The notes beneath the pieces were generated by a model. The model was given only the letters and a program-made list of their open reading frames with translations. It ran no database searches and was not told the DNA's origin. A program made the position numbers and the translations under genes. This document shows positions 12,842 to 26,178 of a DNA stretch of 64,000 bases, piece after piece. This DNA comes from Tetrahymena thermophila SB210 (Eukaryota; Ciliophora; Oligohymenophorea; Hymenostomatida; Tetrahymenidae), in assembly GCF_000189635.1 (NCBI RefSeq), contig NW_002476234.1:1-64000 (forward strand), read 5' to 3'. Position 1 is the stretch's first letter. The number at the start of each line of letters is the position of its first letter.

Positions 12842-15420
12842 ATGAATTAAAAGGGTAAAACATAATTTGAATAACTAACAAACGATGAGAAAGTTGCTTT
12901 ATTTGGAGAACCAACAAAGCATACATTAAAGCTGAAGAACATAAAAGTCATCGATAGATAAATAAGTAAAACTCTTTAAGAGTTTATTAAATTAAATAGA
13001 AAGGATACCAAATAACAATCAGAGCTTTTTTTACAGAAATTTGTTATAAAACTTGACAATAAATATAAAAGCTTTTGGGATATTTTCGTTTTATTGACTA
13101 TAGCTTATAATGTTGCAACTGTAGCATTTTAGTAATCCTTTATTAATATTTTATTCTTTAAATTTAGTGTTTTAAATATTGAAATTATGATATATTATAT
13201 AATAAATATGTAATTTTAAAGATTTTAACCAATTTTTACAAAAGCGTAACATTTGATACAATTGAGGCATTGTAAATCGTTGATATTATAGTTGAGGTAG
13301 TATTTGGTTTAGATATTATTTTAAGATTCTTTCATGAGTATAAAGACCCAGAGTCTTTTGAAATTGTAAGTGATATAAAAAGAATAGCACATAGGTATTT
13401 AAGGTAAATTATTAAAAATAAATAAAAGGTTTTTACTAAAAATTATATTATATTTAATTATTATATCAAGATTTTGGTTTTGGATTGATATTGTTGCTCT
13501 CATTCCTTGGGATGTTTTATTGGCTTAAGGCTAATCGCTTAAACTCATAAGACTAGCAAGATTACCTAAATTTTTGAGACTGCTTGAGGCATAGAAGATG
13601 GATGATTTGCTTGATATGCTTTTAGAAAAGTTTTCACAAAAACAAAAAATGAATTACATATTTTTTATTCGTTATTTGTATAAATTTATGAAATTCGTTA
13701 TATTTGCTATTGCTCTTACCTACTTCATTGGGTGTATTTGGTATATATTTAGATACAAAAAGACCATCAACTTATAAATATTTTTAATTAATAACTGATT
13801 TAGGTATCTGGTAGTTACTTATGCTGAGAAAGATTCAGGAGAAGTTGGTTTTATAGAAAAGTATGGAATTAACTTTTATGATAATAAGAGAAAGTTAGTA
13901 ATCTGCTGTTATTTCGTAATGACAACTATAACAACAGTTGGTTATGGTGATTACACTCCATAAAGCAATAATGAAAAAATTGTCGGTATTATCATTATGA
14001 TACTGGGTATTGCTTTCTTCTCTTATATAATGGGTACTTTTAGTATTATTTGATCAAAAATAAATTTATCAATATAATTTACATAGGAAACTTTACTGAT
14101 GTTTTAACTAGCTAAAAAAAGCTTGGTGAGGGCTTTAAAAGCTCTGACCTTTAAAGATGGCTCACATCTTTATGTAATTCAAAAAACTATATTTTTAGTT
14201 TAAGTATGTTAAATAACATTTTAAATTTAATTTAGCTAAATTTAATTCTAAACCACTTCCACAGAGCCTAGTTTAAAAGATTGATGATCATTTTAATTAT
14301 TTCTGGAAACATGATAGACTTTGTGATTTAAAGAAAGATGATAAATATTTACTTTCTATGCCAAAACCAGTTAGAAAAGATTTGATAAACTATCTCTTTT
14401 ATGATATTTACAAGCTATTCCGTGGTTTTTTTCACCTCTCTGAATTCTAAGACTCCAATTTTTTCTATGAACTTTCATTTGAAATTTTACCAAGAAAGTA
14501 AAACATTAAAGAATAACTCTTTTTAAAAATAAGATTAAACAACTCTTATTATTTATTGAAAACTTTTTTTTTCATCACTCTTAAAAAATTTTATAAAATT
14601 ACTATTTTTGACACATGAAATATTTTAGAAATGTTAATTAATAAATTAATTATAATAGGTATAACCCAAAAGATTATATAATAAAATAAGGAGAAGAGTT
14701 TTAAGAAATTTATTTTATTATGGAAGGAGAAGTAAAAAACATTTTAAAATTTATACAAGTGATTAAAGTAAATGTTTATTTTAAAAGATGAGAATTAGCT
14801 TTAATTATGAAGAAAAAGAAGTATTTAGAACACTAACAAGGGGACACTACTTTGGAGATTATAATATATTTTACAATCAGTCAAGCTAGTATGATTACAG
14901 TGCTCATACACTGCTAAAAGTATTAGCTATCCCTAAACACAGATTTATAAAATTGCTTGAAAAGTATGTAGAAATCAAGAACAAAATATATTCATATTCA
15001 TTTTAGTTTTACAAACAATAAAATAAAGCTATGGTAATTTTTTTTTCAAATTTAAATAGTTAAAAAAGCTGACTCTCTTTATGTATTTATTTATTTAAAT
15101 AGCTTCTGAAATTAAAATAAGTTGTTAGAGAAATCACTAAAGATAAGCCAAATGAAGAAGATGTTCTGAAAATTTTTAAATAAGAAGTTATTTAAAAAGT
15201 TTCTAAAAATTAGGCAAATGTATTCCCATTTAAAATTATAAATTCTGGAGAAACTCTATCGCTGAATGAAGTTGAAGAGAATATTCTCTAGTTGGAATAA
15301 TAAATAGATAGTATTGCTTATAAAATAAATTTGATAAAGAGCAAAATAGAAAAAGAAATTGATGAAATTGCAGATAGTGTATAGGGAATCAAAATGAACA
15401 TGCTCGAATCTGAAAGTTGA
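12842..15420 (+). CDS. Voltage-gated K+ channel with cyclic-nucleotide-binding domain
   Basis: Nine exons: 12842-13120, 13222-13403, 13471-13740, 13804-14033, 14087-14173, 14236-14497, 14659-14731, 14788-15033 and 15103-15420; 648 aa with every phase consistent. The N-terminus is cytosolic. S1 is near FWDIFVLLTIAY (about residue 80), S2/S3 follow (LDIILRFF; FWIDIVALIPW), S4 is LKLIRLARLPKFLRLLE, and S5 includes FVIFAIALTYFIGCIW. The pore is TTITTVGYGDYTP with the K+ selectivity filter at about 288-293. A C-linker (LPQSLVQKIDDHFNYFW) leads to a cNMP-binding fold (YNPKDYIIKQGEEF, then GHYFGDYN). The C-terminus is a predicted coiled coil (LQLEQQIDSIAYKINLIKSK). This is KCNH/CNG-type architecture, expected in the plasma or ciliary membrane. 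Ciliates have large families of such channels. Voltage gating and cNMP sensitivity are inferred from domains only. Confidence 0.93.
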
Positions 15421-16165
15421 TTTGGTTGTTCTATTTTCTAAGAATTCAAATATGCTATATCTTTGGAATTTTTGTACAAGATGCTTCCCTACTACCATAT
15501 ATTTATTTCACATTTGAATTTGCTTTTCAGTTAATATTATAAAAATAAATTAATCCAATAGCTATTTATCAAAAAAACGAAAATAATTCTGATTTGGTTA
15601 TTTAAAATTATATTTCATTACAATTAAAAATAAAAAAAATCAATTAAAAAAAGCAAATCATAGATTATCCTATCTTTTTATTTATTTATTAATTTGCTTA
15701 TTTATTAGTTGTTGTTTTTTTTTGAAAATCGTTCGAAATCAATGAATAAAGAAGTAAAAAATTAATTCAAAAATAATAAGTTTGGAATTATTTGCTTTTA
15801 TTTCATTTTGCTTATCGATTTATATATATATATATGCAAATATATATATTCACATCTCTTTTAAAATTATGTATGAATTTTTTATCAGTTTTATTTGATA
15901 CATTTTTGAATTTAATTATCTTTATAAAATAAATAATAAACTTTGCAAAATATCCCTGATGCTTTTTATAATGAATTATTCAAACTGATAAATTAAATAT
16001 TAAAAATTGTAATTTTAATTAAAAAATCTAAACATAGAGAGAGATTAAAAGCCAAAAAGTGTAAAATATAAGCTTTATTTGTTAGAAGTTATATAGACAA
16101 TAGATCTTATTTGAAGTCTCTCATAGTAAGCTTTAGCATTATCGATATTTACAGGCAATTATCAG
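15421..16165. other. Intergenic, AT-rich
   Basis: Spacer between two same-strand genes, with T-rich and AT-repeat tracts (a TA run near 15820-15850). No gene seen. Confidence 0.6.
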
Positions 16166-19100
16166 ATGTTAGGAAAATCTAAAATCGGATTGTACTTTGA
16201 AACGATCCTGGAGATTATTGAAGACAAGCCGAATTTTACTATACCTGTTTTTTTTTATTGCTTTATGATCTAAATTCTTTTTCATTAGATTGCTGGATAT
16301 ATTTTTTCTAACTTTGAAGATAAACCATTAAGTGAATAAAAAGTGTCATTTGTAGCACACATTAATGAAATAGCTCCTATCACTTTCTTGCTCTTCTTTA
16401 AAGGAAATGACACTCTGTCTTTAATATGTTTTGCTTTTATGCAATTGTTAATGTATTTCTACTTCATATATGTAGGGATTCTAACTTATCTAAAGAATTT
16501 CAAAAAGTATTTTTATTAGAAAAATCAAAAGGTCTTTCGCTAAACAAACTAGTTCTTGAACGTATTCTTTACCTTTTATTGGTGGCTTTTTTTTACGCCA
16601 TACATTGAAATCAACAGTGGTATGCTCGTATGTGGAGACAATAGCTTTTTAGTTTAATTTAGAGGTAAATCTTGCAGTGGAAAATCTCCTATAATTACAA
16701 TACTCTCTGTTATTGGTCTCTTTCTAACAATAACTACAGCTTTTATTATTGTTTATTTCTTTAGAAATTATGAATTCAATGAGTAGAATTTACTTAAAAG
16801 GCGCTTCCATTTTATAATTTTATTTTAACTTGTTGGGAGATTTCTTCTGACGTTTTTTTATTACCTGAACCTGCCTTCTGTTTTAGTATTTAAGCACATA
16901 GTAGCTCAAGAAATTGGAATTTGTTTCCTCTATGATACTTTAATGAATTGGCCTTTTAGCAATCATACTGTAGCAAAATTCTACAGCTGTGCCTCTTGTA
17001 TCTTCGAAATTTCTATTGTATTGTGCAATCTTTGGATGTTCAGCTCTTTTATGCCATCAACTGAATTCTTTTATTATCTAGTTTTTTTAGGTAAGTAAAG
17101 AATTAATTATTTTTTAGTTATTAATAATGTAAACATTCTACTTCAAGGAGAAAAAAAATTTATTTGCCAGTATTAAATTCTCATTATAGAAAAATTATTT
17201 TTTGTTTTTTTGCCTTATATTAGATTATAATCTATTAGAACTTTTACAGTATAGCAAATATATTTTTTTAAAATTTCAGGTTTACTCTCATCTGCGTTAA
17301 TGACTCAAATGTGGCGATTCAAATATGAAACAATTATGAGAATAGATTAGGATAAATTTTAACTTTTTTTCAAATAATCTGATTTTATCTTAGAAGAAAT
17401 GGTAAGGCTACTATTAGACAGTTAGAGAGACGAGACTAGTAAATTTAAGCTATTTGAAATCCTAATATTTCATTAAAAAGTTTGTAAAGATCCAGAATGT
17501 TATTGCCAAAAAAATAATTTTAAAAATTAAAGTAATAACGACTTAGATGAAGAAAAAGTTTTTAAGTTAATTGATTCTATTTTTAAGTGGATTTTGGCTT
17601 CTAAAACACTTTAAAAGAATTTAGATGAGTTTGAACATCTCTCTCTTAAATATATCTCTTACCTTGCTAAGTACAGAAATAATACTTCAAGGGCCTACTA
17701 TGAGTTAAAAGTAAATAAATTACTTTACAATTTTAATCAATTAAGTTAATGCCAAATATCTTTTTTAATAGTCCATACTTTCTCAAAGGAGCAACATCTC
17801 ATTCTACTTCAAGATTATTTCTAAAATTTTATCAAAATCAATTGAAAATTAGATGGAATAATAATATATAAAAAATAATGTCAATTAAGAGTACAGAGAA
17901 GATCTGGATTTAACTGTAGTTTGGAAGATGGAGGAACTAAAACAAAATTTCGTTCCAAAGATATCGCAAGCATTAAATCATAAAGTAGTTTATTGGGAGA
18001 AGATGAAATAAGGTTTTTCAAAAATGGAAGATTGTATGAAGTATTCTATAGAAAAAATATAAGATATCGAAAGGCTAGATAAATTCTTTTAGTTAGAACT
18101 AAGCAGAATGGGCTCTGATGAAAAAAGTTGCTATATTTATTACAAAATATGCTCTATGTTTGAAATACTGGTCAGAAATTAAATTGTAAGTGCTATGAAG
18201 TTAGAGCTTAACGCAAATGAACTAAGAAAACGAGACTAATCCAAACCTAGCGACTAAATACATAACTTCAAGTTAGCTAAATAGCAAGTTATTTCATTTC
18301 TAGTATCATTTTCTAAAGATAGAGGTAGGATAGTTTCTAAAAAAACAGCTTATACAGCTAAATTCTTTGGTTATTAGTAAGATGAAGTAGATAATATCAA
18401 ATACATTAACGATCTAATGCCTAAATATATTAGCAACATTCATAATTAACTAATGGAAAATATGAATTGGTAAAAAATGAATTAATACAAATTATTTCTA
18501 ACGTTTATGTTTGTTTTAACTAAAAGGAAAGGGACATCAAAATATATAAAAGGTAGCATTAAGTCTTACTACTCAGATAAAAATGGATTTATTTATCCAA
18601 TAAAGACATTTTTAGACCATTCATTTGGGCATTTTGATGATTTTTGTTTACTTTCTTCTGTGTTGAAAGTGACTACCTCAAACGATTTTATTGTTTTTGA
18701 TGAAACAGGAAAAATCTTAGGAATTTCTGAAAGTATCTATTAAAAGTTGTTCAGTTCAGAAAAGAGAATGTCTATATAGAAGCTGTATAAATCTGGTTTC
18801 ATCTTTCTTTTGTTTAAGGAAATAGTTAATTAAATATCGGCCAACAAAAAAGAAATAAACACAAATTACAGTGATTAATAGATCATTTAAATAACTAATA
18901 CAAACAAAGGTTATTTTAATTTAAACCATAACTTTGACTTTATGTTTGATTAATTCCACCAATATATGTAAGACAATTCAACCCAAACGCTTCAAATAGT
19001 TACATTCTTTTTTATAAATAGGCTTCTAGCAGGCAAAGAGCTTGAAAATTCTAATTCTGGATAAGTTAAGTTTAGAAGTAAATAAGGTACTAAAAAAATA

Positions 19101-22100
19101 AAAGATTTTACTAGATCATATGAAAACTCGTCATCTTCGATGAATATTCCTTAACTTAACTTGCTTGAAGAAGGTTGCTCACAAACATTAAATAAATTTT
19201 TTGAGTATTACTCTGATACAAAAGCTGATTTATAAAATACAAAATAATTTTCAAACTTTGATACTGGATCATAATTTAATGAATAAATATAAATAAGATT
19301 ATTTTTTAAATACTAATTGCAATACGAGTGTATAAAATATAATTAAGACTAGAAATAGATGAATATTTTCCATTTAATTCTTTCAGATACCGCTGTTTCT
19401 AAGAGGAGAGTAGGATCGAATTATTAATCCAACATGAGCTTAAACACTTATATTAATTCTACTCAAGTAGGAGGTGCTTCAAGTTACAGACTTAAAACAT
19501 TTATTTCAAAGGGTGGGGATACTGATTTAGGGGGATCAGTTAGGTTAACTGATGAAAATCGATAAAATATAGCTCACTAAAATAAAGATTAAAAATAGTA
19601 GCAACATTTGTAAAATGTATTAGATACGAATAATCATTATGAAAGTAATTTATTTATTTGCTTACTTAGTTTCTTATATTTCAAAAGAATTAAATTTATT
19701 TATTCAAGTTCACATAATTTAAAATTCTACTAATAATTAGATAGTGAAGATGATGAAAATTGGGAAGATTATCATTAAGACCAAGGATCCCCCAATAGAA
19801 ATTAGACACAAAATAATGCCAAACTCCATTCAAAAAGTATAGGAAAAAAGAAAGAGTAAATAGATTTAGAGCATATTGATGAAGCTGCCAACAAAGAAGA
19901 AGATTCTAACAAATAAGCTTCTATTAAAAATGATGGGGATTAAAAATAACTTAAAGCATTTGAAGATTTGAATATTTCTTCACAACCTACTAAAGTCACC
20001 AATACCAATTTGACATTTTCAAATAAAAAAAAAGGAAATGGACAAGATATTTATTTAGATAAAACCTCTTAAAATGGATTAGTTAGCAAGTAAATGCTCA
20101 ATGATTCTATTTTAAATGAATCGAATATTGTCTCAGGAGAAAATAAAAGCTTTCTTGAAGCTAGCTTTTAAATAGAATAATCTATGGTGAGAAATAATTT
20201 CTAACTTCTATCCACTACCAACAGAAATATGAATGACTACCCATTATCTATGACTGGTAGAAACAATGAATCTTAAAGGCCAGTACTGGTAGGTCCAGAT
20301 AACTTGCAAGCAGAGTTTTTTTCACCATAAAATAATATGAGATAAGCAATAGATTAAGATGAAATAATGATAACTATGGATGACTAAAAAAATACAGAAC
20401 CTCCAATAAGCTTAAGATTCAAACAAGGAGTTCCAGAATAATAATCTAAGTTTTTTCCTAAATCAAGTAGCAATCAAAACGACGAAAATCCTCTTCCAAA
20501 AGCATACTCCTTTATTGAGTAAAAGCCTACTTTATAGCCATAGTATAGTGGAGTTTAAGAAGACTTTGTAAAGGTAAGTTCATTAAATCCTATTAGAGAC
20601 TCAAACCTAGACGATGCTATGAAAAATGAGGATTTAGAGCAAGATTATTAAAGAATATAAAAAAAGAGGTCTCTTAAAGACTCTACAAAAGAAAAAAAGA
20701 AAAAGTACTCTTTGAGATCTGAAAATAACTTAGAAGATGACGCCAATTAGCAGTAGTCTCTAGCCTCTCACAGTTCAATCAGAAGTTCTTATGGTACATA
20801 ATTTGTAAGGGAGATTCTTAACTCTAAGAGACTGCCTAATGCCTCTAAAAATTTTAATTTAATTTAGCAGCTGTTTGTAATTGGATTTATCATTATTGTT
20901 TTAGTGAATGTATTTTACCTTTCTTAATAAATAACTATTATTTCTGATGATATGAATAATTATTTACTCTTTGCTAATATGACATCTTCAGTAGGTAAAG
21001 GACTCATGTCTCTTATTGGCTTGAATGAAATTTAATATAATCTCCTTGCTCCTAATGCAGTTTAAAACACTAAACTTTATTAATAGTACTTAACTGAGGC
21101 AAGCTAGTAATTTTAAGATAGTTTCCTTGATTTAGAGAATAGCCTAACAACAGATGTATAATCCTTATTTTCAAGCAGTGATTAATAAATAACTTTCTAT
21201 GACTACACTTATACAGGTAGTCTATAAAAAAGTACTATTTCAGTTTTATAACTGATTTATATTTTCTAGAACGCTTTACTATTAAGCAGTTAAACTTCAT
21301 CTTAAACACATTAAATTCCACTGAAACTAGCCTATTATTAATTGAGATTTAACTTTAAGCAATTTATAGACAGAATGTTTACAGTTAAAAATAATTAAGA
21401 TAGTAACATAAATAATAACATATCAACAATTAACTAAATATATATAATAAGCACAATTATTTCATGCATAATTTGTTTTTTGGTTGTAATGGCTTCTATA
21501 CCAATGATACAAAAAATAAATTTATTTAAGGAGAAGGTCATTCTACTTGTTACTCGTATAAAAGTTGACGAAGCTGATGTGGAAATTAGCAAATACAAGT
21601 AATGTATAGAGGAACTGTAAGATGTAGAAGAGTCATATTTGAATACAGACTTTTTTAAAATATTTACTTCTAAGAGAAAATTTCACAAACGTTCGAGAGC
21701 AAAAGATGATGGAAAAGAAAATTAAGAATACATATATGAAGAAGATTTAGAGCACACCTACAAAGTAATGCAAAAGAATGAAGGAGGTTAATAAATTAAG
21801 CAAACAATAAAAAAGTAATCAAACCAAAGCACTATAAAAAAATCTAACAAAAGTTCAAGTAGATTTAAGTAAAATGTGATAAGCTCTAAAATATTTGATT
21901 AAAGATTAGGACTCGCTAAACAATTTTTTAGTTTTTTGTCTTACTCGTTTATCACTATTGGGTTCTTCATAGCAATTTTAGTATTTATAGTATTAAGAAA
22001 TAATTCTATTACAAATTCTTTGAATATATCTTAAATTACTCTCAATACTTAATACTCTCTTGGAGCACTTTACTCTTATTCAGAATTGAACGTTATCGAG

Positions 22101-22754
22101 AAGCAATTTTCTAATGCAGATCCTTTTTATCCTGCTCCTTCACTTTCTTAAAGATAGACAGAACTAGGATATTAAAATGATTATATATAAATTATATAAT
22201 CTTTTAATTAGGAAAATATTAATAATATTTATGGAAATACAGCAATTTCTAGCTCTTCAATTTCTTAAATCAAAGATTTGTTCTAAAATAATCTTTGTAA
22301 TTATTTTTCCTAGTATTCTCAATGCAGTAACTTTAATGATGGTATATCTGGTTATATAACTCAACTCTTTTCATTACTTCAGAGTCATGTAAATATTTTT
22401 GATTCTACCAAATTTCCTACTTCAACAGATGCATAATATTATATCTCATCTAATGAGCACCAAAGAGTTATTTCAGAAGCATACATTGTCCCTGATTAAG
22501 CTATATATTTATTTAACTCAATTATTTTAGATGCTAATATTTAGCTTGTCAAAGATATGTCACTTCTAGTTAAAGTGGTTTATTATGTAGCAGGACCTTC
22601 AATAATTTTATTTCTTATAATATTTTTCCTTATTTAATGGTAAAACTTGAAAAATGAACTAAATTCTTTAAGTTATTTGCTCACACTAATTCCAGAAGAA
22701 AAAATATCTGAAGAAATTACATTGCAAATGCTAAAACAAATAAGAACCTTCTGA
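16166..22754 (+). CDS. Giant TmcB-like polytopic membrane protein
   Basis: About 2,080 aa from exons 16166-17090, 17280-17710, 17772-19644 and 19741-22754. An extra 42-base in-phase intron at 16247-16288 is possible (2,066 aa). Residues 1-310 contain about seven membrane helices, including the loop TPYIEINSGMLVCGDNSFL, which I associate with the large ciliate family related to Dictyostelium tiny-macrocysts proteins (TmcB). A Cys/His cluster follows (HQKVCKDPECYC, about 370), then YISYLAKYRNNTSRAYYELK (about 430-450). A PAS-like segment lies near 860 (NDFIVFDETGKILGISESIYQK). Residues about 1080-1440 are low-complexity and charged. Four further hydrophobic helices lie near 1451, 1640, 1805 and 2017, in pairs flanking two extracytoplasmic-looking regions. 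Domain order suggests a sensor or receptor; function is unproven. Confidence 0.85.
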
Positions 22755-24473
22755 TTCAATAAAATATATTGCAATATAAAATTAAATTATTTTTTAAATT
22801 AAAATATATTAATTGTTTGTGTAATTAATTAGCTTTCATAAAATACCTTTTTGTGTACAAAATTTTTCTTAAATTGGTGTAAATTAATTAAGTCTTTGAA
22901 TTAAGAAGAATATTTTATTTATATTCAAAAGTTTTTGTTTTTTCATAAAATATTCCAAATAAAATTTATAATTTTAATTCAGCTTATAATTTTCAAATTT
23001 TGTAATAAGAAAAAGAAATTAAAGACAAAGTGAAACAACTAACTTAGATTTTCGATTTTTAAGTTTTTACGACATTTTATATGTTAAGTTTTTAAAACTC
23101 GACTTATATTAATGGCATGAGATATTCTTCAGGTAGAGCATGAGAAAATCCTGATTCAGTTTTTTAAAAAACATTTATAAAGGTGGTTGATATTAAATTA
23201 TCAGCAATAACATAATGAAAGTAAAAAGGGCCACCCAATAGGGTTGATAATATTTCTTACTTTCGAAGACCTTTTAAATAGAATGGAGTAAGATGAAAAT
23301 TTTTCTATATTTACAAATCTACTGCTCTCCACCAAAGAGTAATAGAGGAGTATTGATAGATTAAATTGAATTCTTCCTTCAATCAGATTTCTCATATAGC
23401 TTTCTTGATTTATCATCCATGACCAATTCATCTCACAAGTGCATTGTAGAAAGGGCACGCTAATAGTTGAAAAACTCTTCGAATCAAATCGGAAAAAGAA
23501 TCTCTAAAGTTAGCTTCACTAAAAGTCTCCAAAAAAGGAGCATCTCTTTCTACTAAATATATAAAAAATATTGTTTAAAAATAGGAAAAGCGAAAGAAGA
23601 AAGAAACAAACAAACAAATAAAAAAGAAAGAAAGAAATATTAATAAAATAAATTTGAATAAATAACAAAAGAAAAATTTAAAAAGTTGATTACCCAAAAA
23701 TATATATTTAATTAATTAAATAAATAAATAAATTAAGAAAATTAACCAACAGACAAACTAAATTATAACCTTAATACAAATAAATAAATATTTAAATATA
23801 AATAAAAATTAAAATAAAATATTTTGAAAATCAATTTAAATTTGTAATGAAATTATACTTGCTACTTGCTATTCATTTTTTTAAATTTATTTAGGTTCAT
23901 TAAGAATTAATTGATTTTGCTCTCAAAATTATCAATTTTAATATTTTAAAAATATTATTTTTACTTTATTTTTTCTTAATAAATAAAAAAAATTTAAATT
24001 TTATTAAAAAGAAAAGACTTTTTTTTGCCAAAAAATAAAAAATTTTTTATTAAACAAAGTTTTATATTTTTTATCTATTTGATGAAAACAATTTTTAAAT
24101 ATCAAAATTGAAAACTATTTTATTTATTATTAAATTTGTAAACAAAAATTTTATAAAACAATATCTTTCAATCATAAAATATAATGATTCACTTAAATTC
24201 ACTTGTTAAATTTGATAAGAAATATTTAGTCTATTTATCCTTGCTTTTATAAGTAAGTTTATAGATATTATTTATAATTATTTTTAAATTTCAATTAGTA
24301 ATAAAAATATTTTATCATATTATTAATCTTTTTTTTTTACTAATTATGTATTAATTTTAATTTTATTAACTTTAAACTGCAAAAAATATGAATAGTTAAA
24401 TAAATTAGACATCTTCTTATTTATGTATTATTAAATATAAAGCAATACTAGTTAGCTATTTCGTAAATTAAAA
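22755..24473. other. Intergenic, AT-rich, with one coding-like island
   Basis: Mostly AT-rich spacer between convergent genes. The exception is a GC-richer island at 23195-23560, described separately. Around 23600-23830 the sequence is A-rich simple repeat (AAAC, AAAG, AAAT). Confidence 0.6.
23195..23560. pseudogene. Orphan coding-like island, strand unresolved
   Basis: About 365 bases with clearly higher GC than the surroundings and protein-like frames on both strands. Plus: one frame gives FLTFEDLLNRMEQDENFSIF up to a TGA near 23375, then another gives DFSYSFLDLSSMTNSSHKC and continues into spacer. Minus: one frame gives RDAPFLETFSEANFRDSF to a TGA, and another is open from about 23530 to 23201 (MNWSWMINQESYMRNLIEG within it). 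No splice sites join these cleanly. This looks like a gene remnant or captured fragment. Plus-strand codon use looks slightly more native. I do not recognise the protein. Confidence 0.4.
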
Positions 24474-25482
24474 TCAATAATTTACATCTACAATTAAATT
24501 TCTAAAATTTTTTAAAGATTCTAAGTATAAATCTTTAGTTTTTTGAACTTACTCGAGTTGACTCTGTGTTTCTGTAAGCTAATAAAAAATATATTAAATT
24601 AAAAATATATTTACTAAGCTTGATAAATTACTTTTTATTCTATTAAACTATTTTATGCAATTAACTATTCATTTTCCTCATGCAGCTTTTTCTTTTATCC
24701 TTATAACTGTAAAAGCTATATAAAGGTTTATCAAAAATAATTTAATAAAATTATTTATTTGTTAAAAAATTATCTACTTCAGCCATTTATTATTCCTACT
24801 AATGAAGTGATTCTTTTTATTAACCTTCTACTTAATTTTCAAGTTAAAGTACTTTGTCGTTTAAAATTTTTATTTTAGTAACATATTTATCATGATTTGT
24901 CTTTTCTTAGAAAAGTTCATCACTTATATTTTTTATATTATCTTACAAATTAGCATTTTGTTATATTTTTTTATGTAATTCGTCTGCTAAAATTTGCATT
25001 GTATGCTTAAAAGTCATTAATTATGCCTCAAAATCTTCTCCTGATTCATATTTAGCAGAATTAAATCTTTCCATTAAAGCAGTCACAGAAGAAGAATCAA
25101 GTCCAGATCCCTAATTTTATATCTTTTTTTATTTATCCAACTCATCATTTTGTAATACCTATACTAACCTCCTTTGAGCATATTAAGATCTAGTAAAGAA
25201 AAGTATTTTATAACCAATAGGTGAGTATATTAGTTTGTATAGTGATTTATTGACTAAAGCTAATACCATAATATCTTAATCACTTAAAAATATGAATATT
25301 CTTGAGAGTAAGAAAGTCTTTTTGAATTTAAATAATGTTGGAATTTCAGATTAATTTTAGTTGAGCTATTTTGCCTAATTTCTCTACGTGTCTATATCCC
25401 ATTTTACTTTCTTTAGTGTTGCAGCTAAACTATTTACATCTTCTTTGAGCTTACTTATTTCAACATCATTATAAACACTCAT
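24474..25482 (-). CDS. Coiled-coil protein with F-box-like segment
   Basis: Three exons on the minus strand, 25482-24778, 24715-24632 and 24578-24474, in phase; 297 aa. A short N-terminal helix (KLKEDVNSLAATLKKVKWDI) is followed at about residues 52-90 by FLLSRIFIFLSDQDIMVLALV and VNKSLYKLIYSPIGYKILF, which has the spacing of an F-box. The rest (about 105-297) is Gln-rich predicted coiled coil. If the F-box is real it could be a Skp1/cullin adaptor, but the match is by pattern only. The start is the first ATG after an upstream in-frame TGA. Confidence 0.75.
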
Positions 25483-26178
25483 ATTCTAAAATTCTACCTT
25501 TTCAAATATATCTTTTATTTTTCTATTATGAATTCTGTATAAAAAGTATAATCAAAGATATTCTTATCAGATATTTCATATAATTATATTTATTATTTTG
25601 TTTGTATTTGATAAGTATACGTTTACACAAATCTAGAATCTCTACACGTAATATGATAGATAGGATGATAAAAAGATGTATTAGACATTTCTTGGAGTAC
25701 TAAAGTAGAATTTAAAAATTAATATTTCTATTTAAACTTAAAATAAATTAAAAATTTACAAAAAAATAGAAAGAAACTAATATAATATAAATACATTAAT
25801 CAAAATATTTGCTTAAGTATAATATATATACATATAAGGCATAAAGTATGTAAAAATTTTCTGTTTACCAATCACTTATCTAAAAAATATTACAATTAAT
25901 AGTAGTAATTATCTGAAAAGATAAAAAAAAGTGAAATGAAAAATAATATTTTTATATTTAAAAATAGTCTTAATAGCCTCAATAACAAACATAAAAATAA
26001 AAAAATGATCTACAATAAATATTAGTGTTTTTTAAAATTAAAAAAAGATCAAAAAAATTAATTATCATTTTAAACTATATAAGTAATAATATTTTGATTT
26101 ATGGTAAGCAGTGATTGGTGTTTAAATAGATTTTCAAAATAAAAGTAGTGATACTAAAAACTTCATTTTAAATTTAAA
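25483..26178. other. Intergenic, AT-rich
   Basis: Spacer between two minus-strand genes, presumably promoter of the coiled-coil gene and 3' UTR of the Q/N-rich gene. No coding or RNA feature seen. Confidence 0.55.

Noticed and set aside
16426..16608. 60-codon frame resembling a membrane peptide.
   Set aside because: It is an out-of-frame shadow inside exon 1 of the TmcB-like gene.
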